Shown here: positions 13,162 to 22,509 of the stretch, in pieces
Position numbering within the stretch: the first letter of the stretch is position 1
Layout of the letters: every line of letters begins with the position of its first letter
Virus record (IMG/VR): IMGVR_UViG_3300035701_002807
Location: 1 to 44,422 of that record
Direction: 5' to 3' (one strand)
Length of the DNA: 44,422 nucleotides
Source of the DNA: a virus
Made by a program: the position numbers and the translations under genes
The notes under the pieces: generated by a model
Told to the model about the DNA's origin: nothing
Databases searched by the model: none
What the model saw: only the letters and a program-made list of their open reading frames with translations

Positions 13162-14607
13162 TTCATTTATCGCTTTTGCCGCACCAACATAAGCTGTCGC
13201 AGGTATCCTTCCTAATGCAGCACCGCCCCTAATCAATCCACCCCACGCTTTTGGCACAGAAAAAGGCAAAGAAGCAAGTGAAGCAATTTTTCCTGGCATA
13301 CCTAAACTTGCCAAAAGAACTCTTGGTAGAATAGTTTTGAAGAATGACATTTTTATGCCCTTGAAACTCTGACTTGCATTTTTTGCTATTTCGTAATTAT
13401 ACCATCTTTCTATTGCCATCCCCGCTTTAGAATCAACTGCGTTTATTCCTTGAGCTAAAATCCCTCGTAATCTATTACCAACCTGCTCAGTTGTAGTTTT
13501 TTCAATTTGACTTGAATATTGGTCTGTTTTACTTAATTTTTTCCACATATTCTCTAAATAAGGACCTATCTCATTTCTTAATTTCATAGCGTCCTTAAAA
13601 GTAAAATCGCCTTTAATTGAAGTAGATGAACCAGTTATAACTTTTTGTATTTCTTCTGGGGCAACTTTACCTTTTTGCAATATATAAGCCCATTCTTTGG
13701 GTGAGACGACTTCTCCACCAGGACCTACAATCGGAGTTGAAGAAAGGGTAGTTCTTTTACCACATATTCTTTCAATCCAATCTATTACAAGTTGCTGTTT
13801 TGATTTAGTTAATTTAGATAAAGTTTGTGTTTCAAATACAGGACTTATCTGTAAATCTGGAGTAATAATGTCCTGCGAAATTAAACTATCTATAAAAGGT
13901 TGCCTATCAATGATTGTTTCTTTTCTTATTAAAGGATTAACATATTTATTGTAAATTTGTCCTGCAACTTTTTCTTCATTAGCGAGAGCTTTTTCATTTA
14001 ACACTAATTCAGGATTTTCCATTGCTATTCGTGTATGAGATGGAGGTATGGTTCCTGTAAATATTTTGGCTAAGGTTGGAGTTACCTTTTCTACCGCCGC
14101 AATCCCTAATGGAAAAGCCGCACCTATAAGTGCTCCTATTCCTGCTTCTTTCGCCTGTTTTTTAGGAGTCTGCCCTTGCATTATCCCCATTGCAGTTCCT
14201 ACTTCTACTGCTCCACCTGCAACTTTAGGTAATAAACCTTTTCCTAATGCTTTAATTGGTGCAGAAGCCATTGTTCCTAATTTACCTGGAGCACCAGCCA
14301 CAAATCCCAATGTTTCTAACCCTCCCTTTAAAATCTTTCCTGGTGTGCTTGGAGGAGTAGGTAATTCTTGCCCATAATATCTTCGTAATACAGTTTGAGG
14401 CAAATTAGCCAATATGATATTACCCATACCAGCAAAGGAAGCCAATGCTTCTTGTCCTGTGCGTGCTAATGCTGTTCCGACAGAAGTAGGTTCTACAAAA
14501 TCAAAAGTAGGTTTATAAGACTTAACGGAAGATTGATTTATCGGAACCGCATCTTCTGGTAAATTATTTGGTCTATCTATTCTAATTACATCTGGAGGTA
14601 GTGGCAT
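13153..14607 (-). CDS. Putative internal virion / DNA ejection protein (484 aa)
   Basis: N-terminal 90 residues Pro-rich, then long Gly/Ala hydrophobic stretches (about 60-180: GAPGKLGTMASAPIKALGKG, IGALIGAAFPLGIAAV). A polar helical middle and a second hydrophobic Ala/Gly end (about 430-475) follow. This membrane-seeking layout is typical of podovirus ejection proteins that form a channel for DNA entry. No enzymatic motif. It follows two similar genes and overlaps by one base at ATG 14607. Confidence 0.55.
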   Translation of the reverse strand: MPLPPDVIRIDRPNNLPEDAVPINQSSVKSYKPTFDFVEPTSVGTALARTGQEALASFAGMGNIILANLPQTVLRRYYGQELPTPPSTPGKILKGGLETLGFVAGAPGKLGTMASAPIKALGKGLLPKVAGGAVEVGTAMGIMQGQTPKKQAKEAGIGALIGAAFPLGIAAVEKVTPTLAKIFTGTIPPSHTRIAMENPELVLNEKALANEEKVAGQIYNKYVNPLIRKETIIDRQPFIDSLISQDIITPDLQISPVFETQTLSKLTKSKQQLVIDWIERICGKRTTLSSTPIVGPGGEVVSPKEWAYILQKGKVAPEEIQKVITGSSTSIKGDFTFKDAMKLRNEIGPYLENMWKKLSKTDQYSSQIEKTTTEQVGNRLRGILAQGINAVDSKAGMAIERWYNYEIAKNASQSFKGIKMSFFKTILPRVLLASLGMPGKIASLASLPFSVPKAWGGLIRGGAALGRIPATAYVGAAKAINESQ

Positions 14608-15239
14608 TATTTCACCTCGTTACCTTGTGCATCATAATATTTCTTTTGAGATGGACTATAATAAACTGCTCCCTTGGGTGCTTGTGGAGTTGCTATTGGT
14701 GTTCCTTTTTGTCCTAATATTTTATTTGCAAGTTTATCACGTGCTTGTTGATATTGTGAAATTGCATTTCTATCTCCCATAAATGGCATAGTCATTGATG
14801 GTTTCAAAGCATTTACATCTGCTGCATTAGGTGTATTAACATTTATTTGTGCTTGTTGAGGTTGAAAAGTAGAACCCACTGGTCTTTCGTAAAGTGTTTG
14901 TCCCGTTACTGGGTCTATGACAGGTTGAGTAGTCGGTTTGGGCGGTGGAGTAAACATCCCCAATGCTTTTAATATTTCTGGACTTCTATCCCCTGCTTGA
15001 TATTTTTTCCAAGCTTCTGCGATAATCTGGTTCTTTAATTTCTCTTCTGGAGAACGACTTTTAAGGGTCATCACTCCGTTACTATCTAGTCCAAATGAAT
15101 AGTCCCCAGAATTCATCGCTTCTTCCATCTTCTTGCGGGTATTCTCCAATTTCTCTTTTTCTTTCTTCTTCTCTTCCGCAGCCAAATATCCCTGCAAGAT
15201 TTGAGTGGAAGCCTGTAACATATCTCTTAAATCAGCCAT
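14607..15239 (-). CDS. Putative internal virion protein (210 aa)
   Basis: The N-terminal 60 residues form a strongly charged helix (AAEEKKKEKEKLENTRKKME). A Gln/Pro/Thr-rich low-complexity region follows (PPPKPTTQPVIDP, FQPQQAQINVN), and the end is Lys/Tyr-rich (YYSPSQKKYYDAQGNEVK). It fits ejection-protein clusters by position rather than by a known family. Confidence 0.52.
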   Translation of the reverse strand: MADLRDMLQASTQILQGYLAAEEKKKEKEKLENTRKKMEEAMNSGDYSFGLDSNGVMTLKSRSPEEKLKNQIIAEAWKKYQAGDRSPEILKALGMFTPPPKPTTQPVIDPVTGQTLYERPVGSTFQPQQAQINVNTPNAADVNALKPSMTMPFMGDRNAISQYQQARDKLANKILGQKGTPIATPQAPKGAVYYSPSQKKYYDAQGNEVK

Positions 15240-15250
15240 TTAATAACCTC

Positions 15251-15904
15251 CTAATATCCTGAATAACCAACAGGTGCAGTCAATACATTGCCTAAACCAC
15301 CAACATTTACATAAGGATTATAAGGCGTGGATGAACCCCAAGACCCTCCACCATAACTTGTTGCTCCTAACGGTATAGTCGACGGAGAACCAAAATTCGC
15401 CTTACTTAATAACTCTCCAATTCCTGTCCAGTCCATAGGTTCTTGTGTAGTGGTAGTTGAAGTTCCCGAAGCACCTGATGGTTGCATACCCATAAAGGAA
15501 AGTGCTTGGTTCATTCCTTCTCTCTGTTGACCTAATAGAGTAGATAATTTAGTTGCTATCTCTTCTTGAGTTAGTCCTTGAAATGCTAATTGTGCAGGAC
15601 CTGATTGGAGCATATTGTTTGAGGCAAAATAATTCCCGTATTTCTCTCCTGCCTGACCATAATACTTTCCTATTGTTGCTGCCAAATCTTCGGGCAAGGC
15701 TGTGCCTGACATTTTAGCGAGTATTGCATTACTCGTGGCAGGTGCTAATTGTTTGTAATAAGGCAGAAAAACATCCATCATTGCTTGTTTGTAGGGGTCG
15801 GTTTGGGTTGTGGTAGATTGAGTCTCACCACCCCCACCTCCACTAAATAATGCTGAAGCTCCTGCACCTGCTACCGCCGCTACTATTGGAACTACTACTG
15901 GCAT
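15251..15904 (-). CDS. Putative internal virion protein with Gly/Ala N-terminus (217 aa)
   Basis: Begins MPVVVPIVAAVAGAGASALF then a Gly run, a membrane-inserting type of start. Thr/Gln-rich linkers (STTTQTDPYKQAMM) follow, and the end is Gly/Tyr/Ser-rich. Podovirus ejection proteins and some tail-fibre chaperones look like this. The AMMDVFLPYYKQL region is conserved-looking. Role inferred from position. Confidence 0.52.
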   Translation of the reverse strand: MPVVVPIVAAVAGAGASALFSGGGGGETQSTTTQTDPYKQAMMDVFLPYYKQLAPATSNAILAKMSGTALPEDLAATIGKYYGQAGEKYGNYFASNNMLQSGPAQLAFQGLTQEEIATKLSTLLGQQREGMNQALSFMGMQPSGASGTSTTTTQEPMDWTGIGELLSKANFGSPSTIPLGATSYGGGSWGSSTPYNPYVNVGGLGNVLTAPVGYSGY

Positions 15905-16422
15905 TTTATTCCTCCCTTAAAGTCCTGACGGACTAAACTGAATAAATGTAAATCTTCATACTTACCATTAAAATAATATTCTTCTTTTAAAATTCCTTCT
16001 TTCTTAAAACCGATTTTATCCAACCGTTCCATAATTTGTAATGTTTCTATATTATTATTCAATACCGCTGTTTTAATTTTATTCAAATTAAGTTGGTTAA
16101 AAGCATAATCTATAAACCACATTAAAACCTTAAAACCTACACTTTTATTTTGATTTTGTTTTTCTGGTATTTCTATATGAAATTTGCATCTCCTATTCCT
16201 AAAATCCAAGTCTGTTATAAGAGTAAACCCAATTAGTTCATTATCTTTTTCTATCTGGAATAATTTACATAAAGGATTTGTTAAATATCCAGCGAATTCA
16301 TTTATAATCTGTTCGGCGGTATAAGGTGTTTTATCTAATCTTGATTTTAATTGGAAATCTTCCAAAGAACACCAATAAACTATTTTCTCCCAAAACTTTT
16401 TATCTATTGCTTTAACAATCAT
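15895..16422 (-). CDS. GNAT-family N-acetyltransferase (RimJ/RimL-like)
   Basis: Residues about 65-170 show the GNAT core: LIGFTLITDLDF, CKFHIEIPEKQNQNKSVGFK (acetyl-CoA loop, degenerate), then LNNNIETLQIMERLDKIGFKKEG and KYEDLHLFSLV. RimJ/RimL-type enzymes acetylate amino groups of proteins or amino sugars. Inside a tail operon it could modify a virion protein or an amino sugar of a glycan; the sequence does not settle which. Confidence 0.78.
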   Translation of the reverse strand: MIVKAIDKKFWEKIVYWCSLEDFQLKSRLDKTPYTAEQIINEFAGYLTNPLCKLFQIEKDNELIGFTLITDLDFRNRRCKFHIEIPEKQNQNKSVGFKVLMWFIDYAFNQLNLNKIKTAVLNNNIETLQIMERLDKIGFKKEGILKEEYYFNGKYEDLHLFSLVRQDFKGGIKCQ

Positions 16423-16893
16423 CTAATCCGTAAAATAAGTTGCACTTATCATAATCTCTGAATTTGCTTTAACGTCTTGTGCCATATTTGTCATTACACC
16501 AGCAGCAAATTTATAACACGCTATTTTTGTATCTCCTATTTCAACACTACCTACTATTTGAGTTACAGCAGTATTTTCTAAACCATTTGCCAAAAAAGTA
16601 ACAGAAGAATAATACTTATGAACATTACCACAAATAAATGGTAATCCAGTTATGCATAAAACACCCACAGGACTACTTACCGATAGAACTTTAAACAAAC
16701 CTGTAACCGTAACCATCTTGCCTATCTTTACATAATGTCCTGTTTTATAACTTGGGTCTATGGTAATCGTCCCACTCGTTCCACAAGTAAACCCAGCAGT
16801 CCAGTCGCCTTCTTCATGGTCGGAAAATGCCCTACGATGTATTTCGTTATGTTTTGGTGTAATGTCGGGTAAAGATTCAAAACCTTGTTGCAT
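16423..16893 (-). CDS. Small tail-associated protein, beta-rich (156 aa)
   Basis: Contains HRRAFSDHEEGDWTAGFTCG and GTITIDPSYKTGHYVKIGKM, a beta-prism-like pattern common in phage tail accessory proteins. The start at ATG 16893 is preferred because GGGAG lies 7 bases upstream and the previous gene ends there. A longer frame to 16959 would overlap that gene by 64 bases. Likely a virion decoration or fibre tip protein. Confidence 0.58.
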   Translation of the reverse strand: MQQGFESLPDITPKHNEIHRRAFSDHEEGDWTAGFTCGTSGTITIDPSYKTGHYVKIGKMVTVTGLFKVLSVSSPVGVLCITGLPFICGNVHKYYSSVTFLANGLENTAVTQIVGSVEIGDTKIACYKFAAGVMTNMAQDVKANSEIMISATYFTD

Positions 16894-16895
16894 TT

Positions 16896-17381
16896 TTAAC
16901 TCCCAAGTGGAATCCAGTAAATTGTTGGGGCAGTCCCTTGATAATTTCCTATTTTCCAATAATCATTCTTTTTTACAGGCATTATTATAAAACCTGCATA
17001 AGTATTGTTCTCGCACCAAGCACGGACTGTTGTTGGTGCAGCATTACTATCCGTATATCCATATATAACCCTACTATTTACAGCCATTGCAAACCCATCT
17101 GTAGCTGCTTGATAAACTGTATTAACAGTTTTGGTAGCCCAAGCACCAAATTGGTTTCCTGAAATTGTTTTACTGTCTGTTCCATCGTGGTCGTGTCCTG
17201 TGGTGGTGTTCGTTTGGGCAGCAATTAGGTCAGTAATATTCTTATAACTTGCCGCCTGTGCACTTGTGGTGGCGTCAGGCACAACAGGAGATGTCGTGAA
17301 GGTCTTTACTCCTGCAATAGACAATGCACCTGCCTCTATCGCACTAATTGCACTTGCTACACTTTCTGCCATTAAACCCAT
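16896..17381 (-). CDS. Tail fibre-like protein (161 aa)
   Basis: The start MGLMAESVASAISAIEAGAL is an Ala/Ser-rich helix, then SIAGVKTFTTSPVVPDATTS, a motif common in phage fibre or baseplate connector proteins. The rest is beta-rich and aromatic (YAGFIIMPVKKNDYW). GGGAGG lies before ATG. Probably a short fibre or fibre-attachment protein; no enzymatic motif. Confidence 0.62.
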   Translation of the reverse strand: MGLMAESVASAISAIEAGALSIAGVKTFTTSPVVPDATTSAQAASYKNITDLIAAQTNTTTGHDHDGTDSKTISGNQFGAWATKTVNTVYQAATDGFAMAVNSRVIYGYTDSNAAPTTVRAWCENNTYAGFIIMPVKKNDYWKIGNYQGTAPTIYWIPLGS

Positions 17382-17390
17382 AATTCCTCC

Positions 17391-20231
17391 CTACCAACGA
17401 GGTGGCTTGACTGTAAAAAGTAGAACCACCCGTTTAATTGTTATATTATTTGCGTCATTTGAATAAAATCTTAATCTGATTAATTCTGCAACTGAATTGG
17501 GGAAATTTGCTGTATAAATCGTAGGATAAGTTGCCAAGTTAATATAAGTTTCCTCTGTTCCGTTTTTTACAAATGTGCTTGCTTCTGTTCCCCTATCTAA
17601 AGAATAATAACAATACAGATTCCCAAGTGATTCAGATGTGTATTCTATCCTTATTCCCCTGAATCGTTTTATTTGTCTGGGATAACCTAAATCAAGTTCT
17701 CCACTTCTGAAATTAAATTCTATTGCCGATTCTACTGGAGCACCGCCTCCAGCATATATCTTGACCACATAACCATCTTCTAAATAAAGATTTGGAACTG
17801 CAATAGTAGAGGCATTATTGGTATATAATTTGACTTTATATTGTATATACGCATCTGCGGAGACTGCTGTAATCTCAGAACCATCAGGTTCGGTGAATGG
17901 ACCAGACCAATCTGCCGCCGAAACTGTCGCCGAATTTACTCCTGTCCTAAGCCAGAAATTAACATCTCCCGTAGTTCCCAAACTTTCATTCCAAAGTAAT
18001 TGTGCCAAAGCAGTAGCGTTTATGGCTATTACAGGGCTTTTCAGCCATCCAGAAGGATATACTGTATCTTCTTCAGTCTTATAAGCAGAAAGTGGCCCAG
18101 TGGTCAGGGAACTGACTATCTGAGCACCTACATCAGCACTGATAGCGGAAGTTAAAGCCAATGTAGGATTCGTTTCCGTTCCACCAGTCGCTACCTGAGA
18201 CAATGTCCCAGCATCCAATTCGGATTTTAATTTATGAACTATATCATAGGTTTTCTCGTCAGCATCTTCTCTATACATAAACCCCTCTGTTGAGTCCCCC
18301 GTATATAACTCATCCCTATCCCCTGCCCCATACCATCTACAAAAACAATTTATATGTTTAGTATCAGTAGAAAACGAATCAGTCCTAAAATCATAAATCA
18401 ACTGCGTATCATTATAAGAAACTCCATTTTCACCATTGGTAAAGGTAAGGTAATATTTATCATCCTGAAAATGACCTTCACAGTCCGTAAGTTTGATGTT
18501 TAAAATCTTATCTGCTTCAACAGATACTTTATTTGAAAGTGGTTTTGTATTCTGCCCGTCAAATAAGTTTAATTGTTTGCCAGTCTCGCCTTTCTTTGAA
18601 AGAAAAATTATCCCATAACTTGATTCGGCAATACTATAAGGGGCGATACACCCGTCGTATGAATATGGTTCAGATACTGCCCAATTTGTAGGGTCTCCGT
18701 CGGTGAAAATTCTCCTTATGGAATTTCTTTTAAAAACACATAACGCCCCTGTTGGGTCGTGGGCAAGACCAGTGATTTCATCTCCATCATCTTTGGCGAC
18801 ATAAATATAATTTGTAGAAGGAAAGATGTCGGGATAACTGGTAACAGAAGCGATTTTAGAATAATAAAGGCAATTTTTATCTGCGGGATTCCCAGCAGTA
18901 AAAATCCTGTCTTTGTGTAGAATACCAAATTTACAAATAGGCGGAACACCGTTATCTGTGGGTGCCTGAATTGTGGTGTCTAATGCGGAATCAGCGGTGT
19001 TATCGTTATAAGGAACTCCACTTGTATAACCTAATACTTGTGCCTTTGTATGTCTTGAGTGATAATAATAAGTTGCACCGCCTACTGTAGTTCGGTAAAT
19101 CCTCATATGCGTTACATTGGCAGGTGCGATTTCAAAAGTATGTAAGTCAATAGAATCAGAGGCATCCACGGCTACTGCTAAATAACCACCTCTTGAGGCT
19201 TCCTGATAACCGTCATATTCCCAAGTAAAATAATATTTATAAGTCCCTACCGCCAAAACTCCAGTTCCATTTTTAGCACCTGTTGGAGCGGTAACCATCA
19301 CTTTACAACCCATTATGTCAGAAGCACCATTTGAATTATCTTCATAATCTGATACACTTTCACCTTCTACACACATTGCACCATCGAAGTAAGCTACCCC
19401 GTAGCCATAGACAGCATGAATACATAATTTTAAATTAGTAGCATCACTTTCTACTTTCCAAGTAGCAGATATAAATGTCCACTCATCTGCGGTAATATAA
19501 GGAGTCAAATATATTCTCAGTAAATCGCTTGTTACTATAAATCCATTGTCAGCACCAAGGTTTGAAGACTTTATCCATATTCCCACAGTAACACTTCTAC
19601 CTCGCCAATAAGCCATTCCTTTTACTTGACCTATATCATAAACTAATCCAGCATCATTATTTTGAGGAGATGTTAATTTCACTGAATAAGAACCTAATTT
19701 TACTATACTGCTTTCTCTAGCTACAGAACCTCCATTTAAATCTGCTGTCCAACCATCAGGAGCAACTGAAGTTCCTGCACTCCAATTCTCAAAATCTCCA
19801 TTAGAAATATGATTAGTAACTGTTCCAGCAGTTTTCATATTTGCATCAACGCCATTAAACAGATAATGGAAATTCTTATAAGTTACCCCGTTGTATCTTA
19901 AATTAGGCGTTACTGTGGCTAAATTAGTAAAGGTTCCTAAACTATCAGAACCGACTTTTAGGTTCGTATCATAAACACAAAGAAAATACCTGTTAGAATT
20001 AACATAAATCCTCTCAACAGCCATAACGGGCTTTGTTCCTAAAGATGTATCATTATATCTGGCTCTATTTAAACGTTTACTTATGCCTTTTAAAGAGTCA
20101 AAACGGGCATTTTGGACTATGTCTCCCGCACCCGCAGGTATGTTTAAATCAGTAAGAGAGTTAATCAGACCCAAAGAAAAATCTTTTATCTCATACTGTA
20201 ATAAACCTTCATCTAACTGTCCTATCGGCAT
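17391..20231 (-). CDS. Large tail protein, tail-tubular-B/stabilisation-like with a carbohydrate-binding-type domain (946 aa)
   Basis: The start region (YEIKDFSLGLINSLTDLNIP then NARFDSLKGISKRLNRARY) is typical of podovirus tail-tubular or stabilisation proteins. Residues about 145-305 form an inserted domain resembling a carbohydrate-binding jelly roll (SNGDFENWSAGTSVAPDGW, SYSVKLTSP, WTFISATWKVES, AYFDGAMCVEGES). The remainder repeats beta-propeller-like strands (IAPANVTHMRIYRT, DDGDEITGLAHDPTGALCVF). The start is ATG 20231 from a TAATG junction. This would form the tail nozzle; the inserted lectin-like domain may touch host glycans. Confidence 0.72.
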   Translation of the reverse strand: MPIGQLDEGLLQYEIKDFSLGLINSLTDLNIPAGAGDIVQNARFDSLKGISKRLNRARYNDTSLGTKPVMAVERIYVNSNRYFLCVYDTNLKVGSDSLGTFTNLATVTPNLRYNGVTYKNFHYLFNGVDANMKTAGTVTNHISNGDFENWSAGTSVAPDGWTADLNGGSVARESSIVKLGSYSVKLTSPQNNDAGLVYDIGQVKGMAYWRGRSVTVGIWIKSSNLGADNGFIVTSDLLRIYLTPYITADEWTFISATWKVESDATNLKLCIHAVYGYGVAYFDGAMCVEGESVSDYEDNSNGASDIMGCKVMVTAPTGAKNGTGVLAVGTYKYYFTWEYDGYQEASRGGYLAVAVDASDSIDLHTFEIAPANVTHMRIYRTTVGGATYYYHSRHTKAQVLGYTSGVPYNDNTADSALDTTIQAPTDNGVPPICKFGILHKDRIFTAGNPADKNCLYYSKIASVTSYPDIFPSTNYIYVAKDDGDEITGLAHDPTGALCVFKRNSIRRIFTDGDPTNWAVSEPYSYDGCIAPYSIAESSYGIIFLSKKGETGKQLNLFDGQNTKPLSNKVSVEADKILNIKLTDCEGHFQDDKYYLTFTNGENGVSYNDTQLIYDFRTDSFSTDTKHINCFCRWYGAGDRDELYTGDSTEGFMYREDADEKTYDIVHKLKSELDAGTLSQVATGGTETNPTLALTSAISADVGAQIVSSLTTGPLSAYKTEEDTVYPSGWLKSPVIAINATALAQLLWNESLGTTGDVNFWLRTGVNSATVSAADWSGPFTEPDGSEITAVSADAYIQYKVKLYTNNASTIAVPNLYLEDGYVVKIYAGGGAPVESAIEFNFRSGELDLGYPRQIKRFRGIRIEYTSESLGNLYCYYSLDRGTEASTFVKNGTEETYINLATYPTIYTANFPNSVAELIRLRFYSNDANNITIKRVVLLFTVKPPRW

Positions 20232-20926
20232 TATATCCCCCAACTATCTATATCACCCAATGAACTCGGCGTTCCTAAATGATATGGTCTAAAGGGTTCA
20301 TTGAGATTTTCCTCATCCTTATTCACCCAAGAACTTGCTTCACTAATAAAACCCCTAAATTCGTTCTTTGCTATCTCTGCCTGTTGATATTCGCCCATTG
20401 CCTGTTTTGCTTTCCAAGCCATATAAAGCACTATTCCTTCTTGTAAATCAACCAAATCTCCCCTACCATTAAAGGAGTCGGAAGTGTCAGTTGTCATCTG
20501 TGTCGGCATAGCAAAATAATAAACCAAAAGACCATTAGTTTTATCAGAAGAAGATGTCGGGTATGTCCCCAGCATATCTCCTCTTTTATAGACTGCTTTG
20601 GGTGTGCCAGTATCATCGTTTCTCCAACCTGGAACATACAAATCAAGCCAACTCATAGTAACTATTTTAAGCGGTGTATAGTCAGACCCATCGTAGTAAT
20701 GCACTCCACCTACCAAATCAAGTTTCAGAAATAAAGTTAAATAAGTAGAAAGACTATATTCCGCAGTCCCACTCGTAAGACTTATGCTCCCTGATGTGGG
20801 AAATAATTCTAAAATCCTTGCTATGTTATTAGCACCTCTTTGAGCCCATAAATCCATCTGCGTAGTCGTAACTGGAGAATCTGGTGCTCTTTGGCTAAAT
20901 TCTGTTCTTATTTCTGACCGTATCAT
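20231..20926 (-). CDS. Head-tail adaptor / tail-tubular-A-like protein (231 aa)
   Basis: MIRSEIRTEFSQRAPDSPVT with LWAQRGANNIARIL, then ADWK-like strands (ISLTSGTAEYSLS) and MAWKAKQAMGEYQQAEIAKN, matches the adaptor (gp4/gp11-type) proteins that bridge portal and tail. The start at ATG 20926 is set by AAGGGGGG 6 bases upstream. It is followed, TAATG-linked, by the large tail protein, the usual order in podoviruses. Confidence 0.65.
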   Translation of the reverse strand: MIRSEIRTEFSQRAPDSPVTTTQMDLWAQRGANNIARILELFPTSGSISLTSGTAEYSLSTYLTLFLKLDLVGGVHYYDGSDYTPLKIVTMSWLDLYVPGWRNDDTGTPKAVYKRGDMLGTYPTSSSDKTNGLLVYYFAMPTQMTTDTSDSFNGRGDLVDLQEGIVLYMAWKAKQAMGEYQQAEIAKNEFRGFISEASSWVNKDEENLNEPFRPYHLGTPSSLGDIDSWGI

Positions 20927-20959
20927 AAACAACCCCCCTTAAACCATTTTAAATACACT

Positions 20960-22024
20960 TTAAATAAATCCTTTAAGCACATCCAAATAACAATTAGCCA
21001 CTCTTTCAACGTTGTAATTTTCTCTGATATATTTATAAGCATTGTTACCTATCTCTTTTCTTAAATTCTCATTTTCAATTAACTTACTCAAGCACTCCAC
21101 CCACCCATCTTCCTCTTTAACCAAAAAACCAGTTTTTCCGTGTTCTATATTCTTATAAGATTCTACATCTGAGGCTACTGTCGGTATTTTAAGTGCTGAC
21201 GCCTCAAGCCACCTTAGATTAGATTTACATCTGTTAAATTCCAAATCTCTTAAAGGGGCTATATTGATGTCAGCGTTCATATCCTTTAATTTCTGAGGAT
21301 ATTGATTTATATTCACCCAAGAATGATAATCCTCAAAGATTACCCTTTTATGTTCCAAGTAAGGAACCTCATAACCACCATATCTAAAATGAAATACTAC
21401 ATTAGGAAATCTATCTAAAATTTTGGGAACGATATTCTTGATTAATCTTAAATTTATATGATGCCCCGCCCCGCCTTCCCAACCGATTTTTATTCTTTTG
21501 TCCCTATGTTTCTTTAGTTTAAGATTGTCCCAAATCTCAAAATCTATTGAATTAGGTATGACGAATACTTTGGAGTTCTTGGGAGTAAATATCTTCTTTA
21601 AATAATTAGTGGAAACTATCACCCCGTGCGATTTGCGTATCTGTTCATCACCCCATAATTCTACATTCGTTCCAGGACCTACCAAATTGAAATTGGGTGA
21701 ATTTGAGTTAACCGAATAGGGATTGTCGTCATATTCAGCCAGAATAGGTTGTTTATGGGCTTCCTGAAGAGCTAAAATCAACGCTATTGCTTTTTGGGTA
21801 TGAATACTTTGAAATATAACTATATCACTTTGATATACAAGTTCATTTATCTCGGAAATAAACTCCTCGGTCATCTCCTTTTCCCAAAAACAAGTTAATT
21901 GAAAATCAGGTCCCCAGTAGGTAAAAGCGACTTCGTGTCCCATTCGTCGTAGATACTTGACGAAGTTCTCCATACGATAAAAAACAACTGGACTATTTAG
22001 GGTCGGCAAAAAGAGTATTTTCAT
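20960..22024 (-). CDS. GT4-family glycosyltransferase (354 aa)
   Basis: GT-B fold sugar transferase. The N-terminal Rossmann half begins MKILFLPTLNSPVVFYRMEN. The C-terminal half has KIGWEGGAGHHINLRLIKNI and KSNLRWLEASALKIPTVASDV, where the family binds the nucleotide sugar with an E-x7-E-like motif, ending KTGFLVKEEDGW. The donor and acceptor cannot be told. It is the last gene of the glycan cassette before the adaptor gene, 33 bases away, and overlaps the upstream gene by 4 bases. Confidence 0.85.
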   Translation of the reverse strand: MKILFLPTLNSPVVFYRMENFVKYLRRMGHEVAFTYWGPDFQLTCFWEKEMTEEFISEINELVYQSDIVIFQSIHTQKAIALILALQEAHKQPILAEYDDNPYSVNSNSPNFNLVGPGTNVELWGDEQIRKSHGVIVSTNYLKKIFTPKNSKVFVIPNSIDFEIWDNLKLKKHRDKRIKIGWEGGAGHHINLRLIKNIVPKILDRFPNVVFHFRYGGYEVPYLEHKRVIFEDYHSWVNINQYPQKLKDMNADINIAPLRDLEFNRCKSNLRWLEASALKIPTVASDVESYKNIEHGKTGFLVKEEDGWVECLSKLIENENLRKEIGNNAYKYIRENYNVERVANCYLDVLKGFI

Positions 22025-22509
22025 CTTTTAACTATCGCTAAAACATAAGAGGGTATATCATTACGATATACAATTCCTTTTTCTAAAATCTTATAATCCC
22101 TTAAAAATCGTTCTACACCATTAGGAGTAAATCTTATATAATCAGTTCCATAAATTTCAAATCCTATTGATAAAATCCCAAATAAAACATAACCATCGTC
22201 TTTTAATAAACTCCCTATTGTTTCCCGTATCTTAAAGGGATTATCACATTGTTCGGTTACCCCATTGCAGATTATTACATCTGCTTTTGGTAAATTTATA
22301 GGGTCTTTTTCTAAATCAAGTAGTATATCTGGATTTTTGCGTTCTAATCTGTCTATCGTTTTATAGTCGTAATCAGTGAATTTATCGTTGTAATTGTGGG
22401 AATCTGACCTTCCTATGTCATAAATCAAACTTCCCTTTTTGATATAATGTTTCAGTTTGTCCTGAAACTCGTGGTATTTTGCCCTTTCAGGTGTTATGAC
22501 TTCAAACAC
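22021..22509 (-). CDS. SAM-dependent methyltransferase-like protein (162 aa)
   Basis: A compact class I methyltransferase: SLIYDIGRSDSHNY replaces the usual Gly-rich motif I, then DYKTIDRLERKNPDILLDL, ADVIICNGVTEQCDNPF and the typical acceptor-side motif DYIRFTPNGVERFL. The family often methylates sugars in surface-polysaccharide clusters. The Gly-poor motif I may weaken SAM binding. Starts at GTG 22509 and overlaps the GT4 genes on both sides. Confidence 0.7.
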   Translation of the reverse strand: MFEVITPERAKYHEFQDKLKHYIKKGSLIYDIGRSDSHNYNDKFTDYDYKTIDRLERKNPDILLDLEKDPINLPKADVIICNGVTEQCDNPFKIRETIGSLLKDDGYVLFGILSIGFEIYGTDYIRFTPNGVERFLRDYKILEKGIVYRNDIPSYVLAIVKR

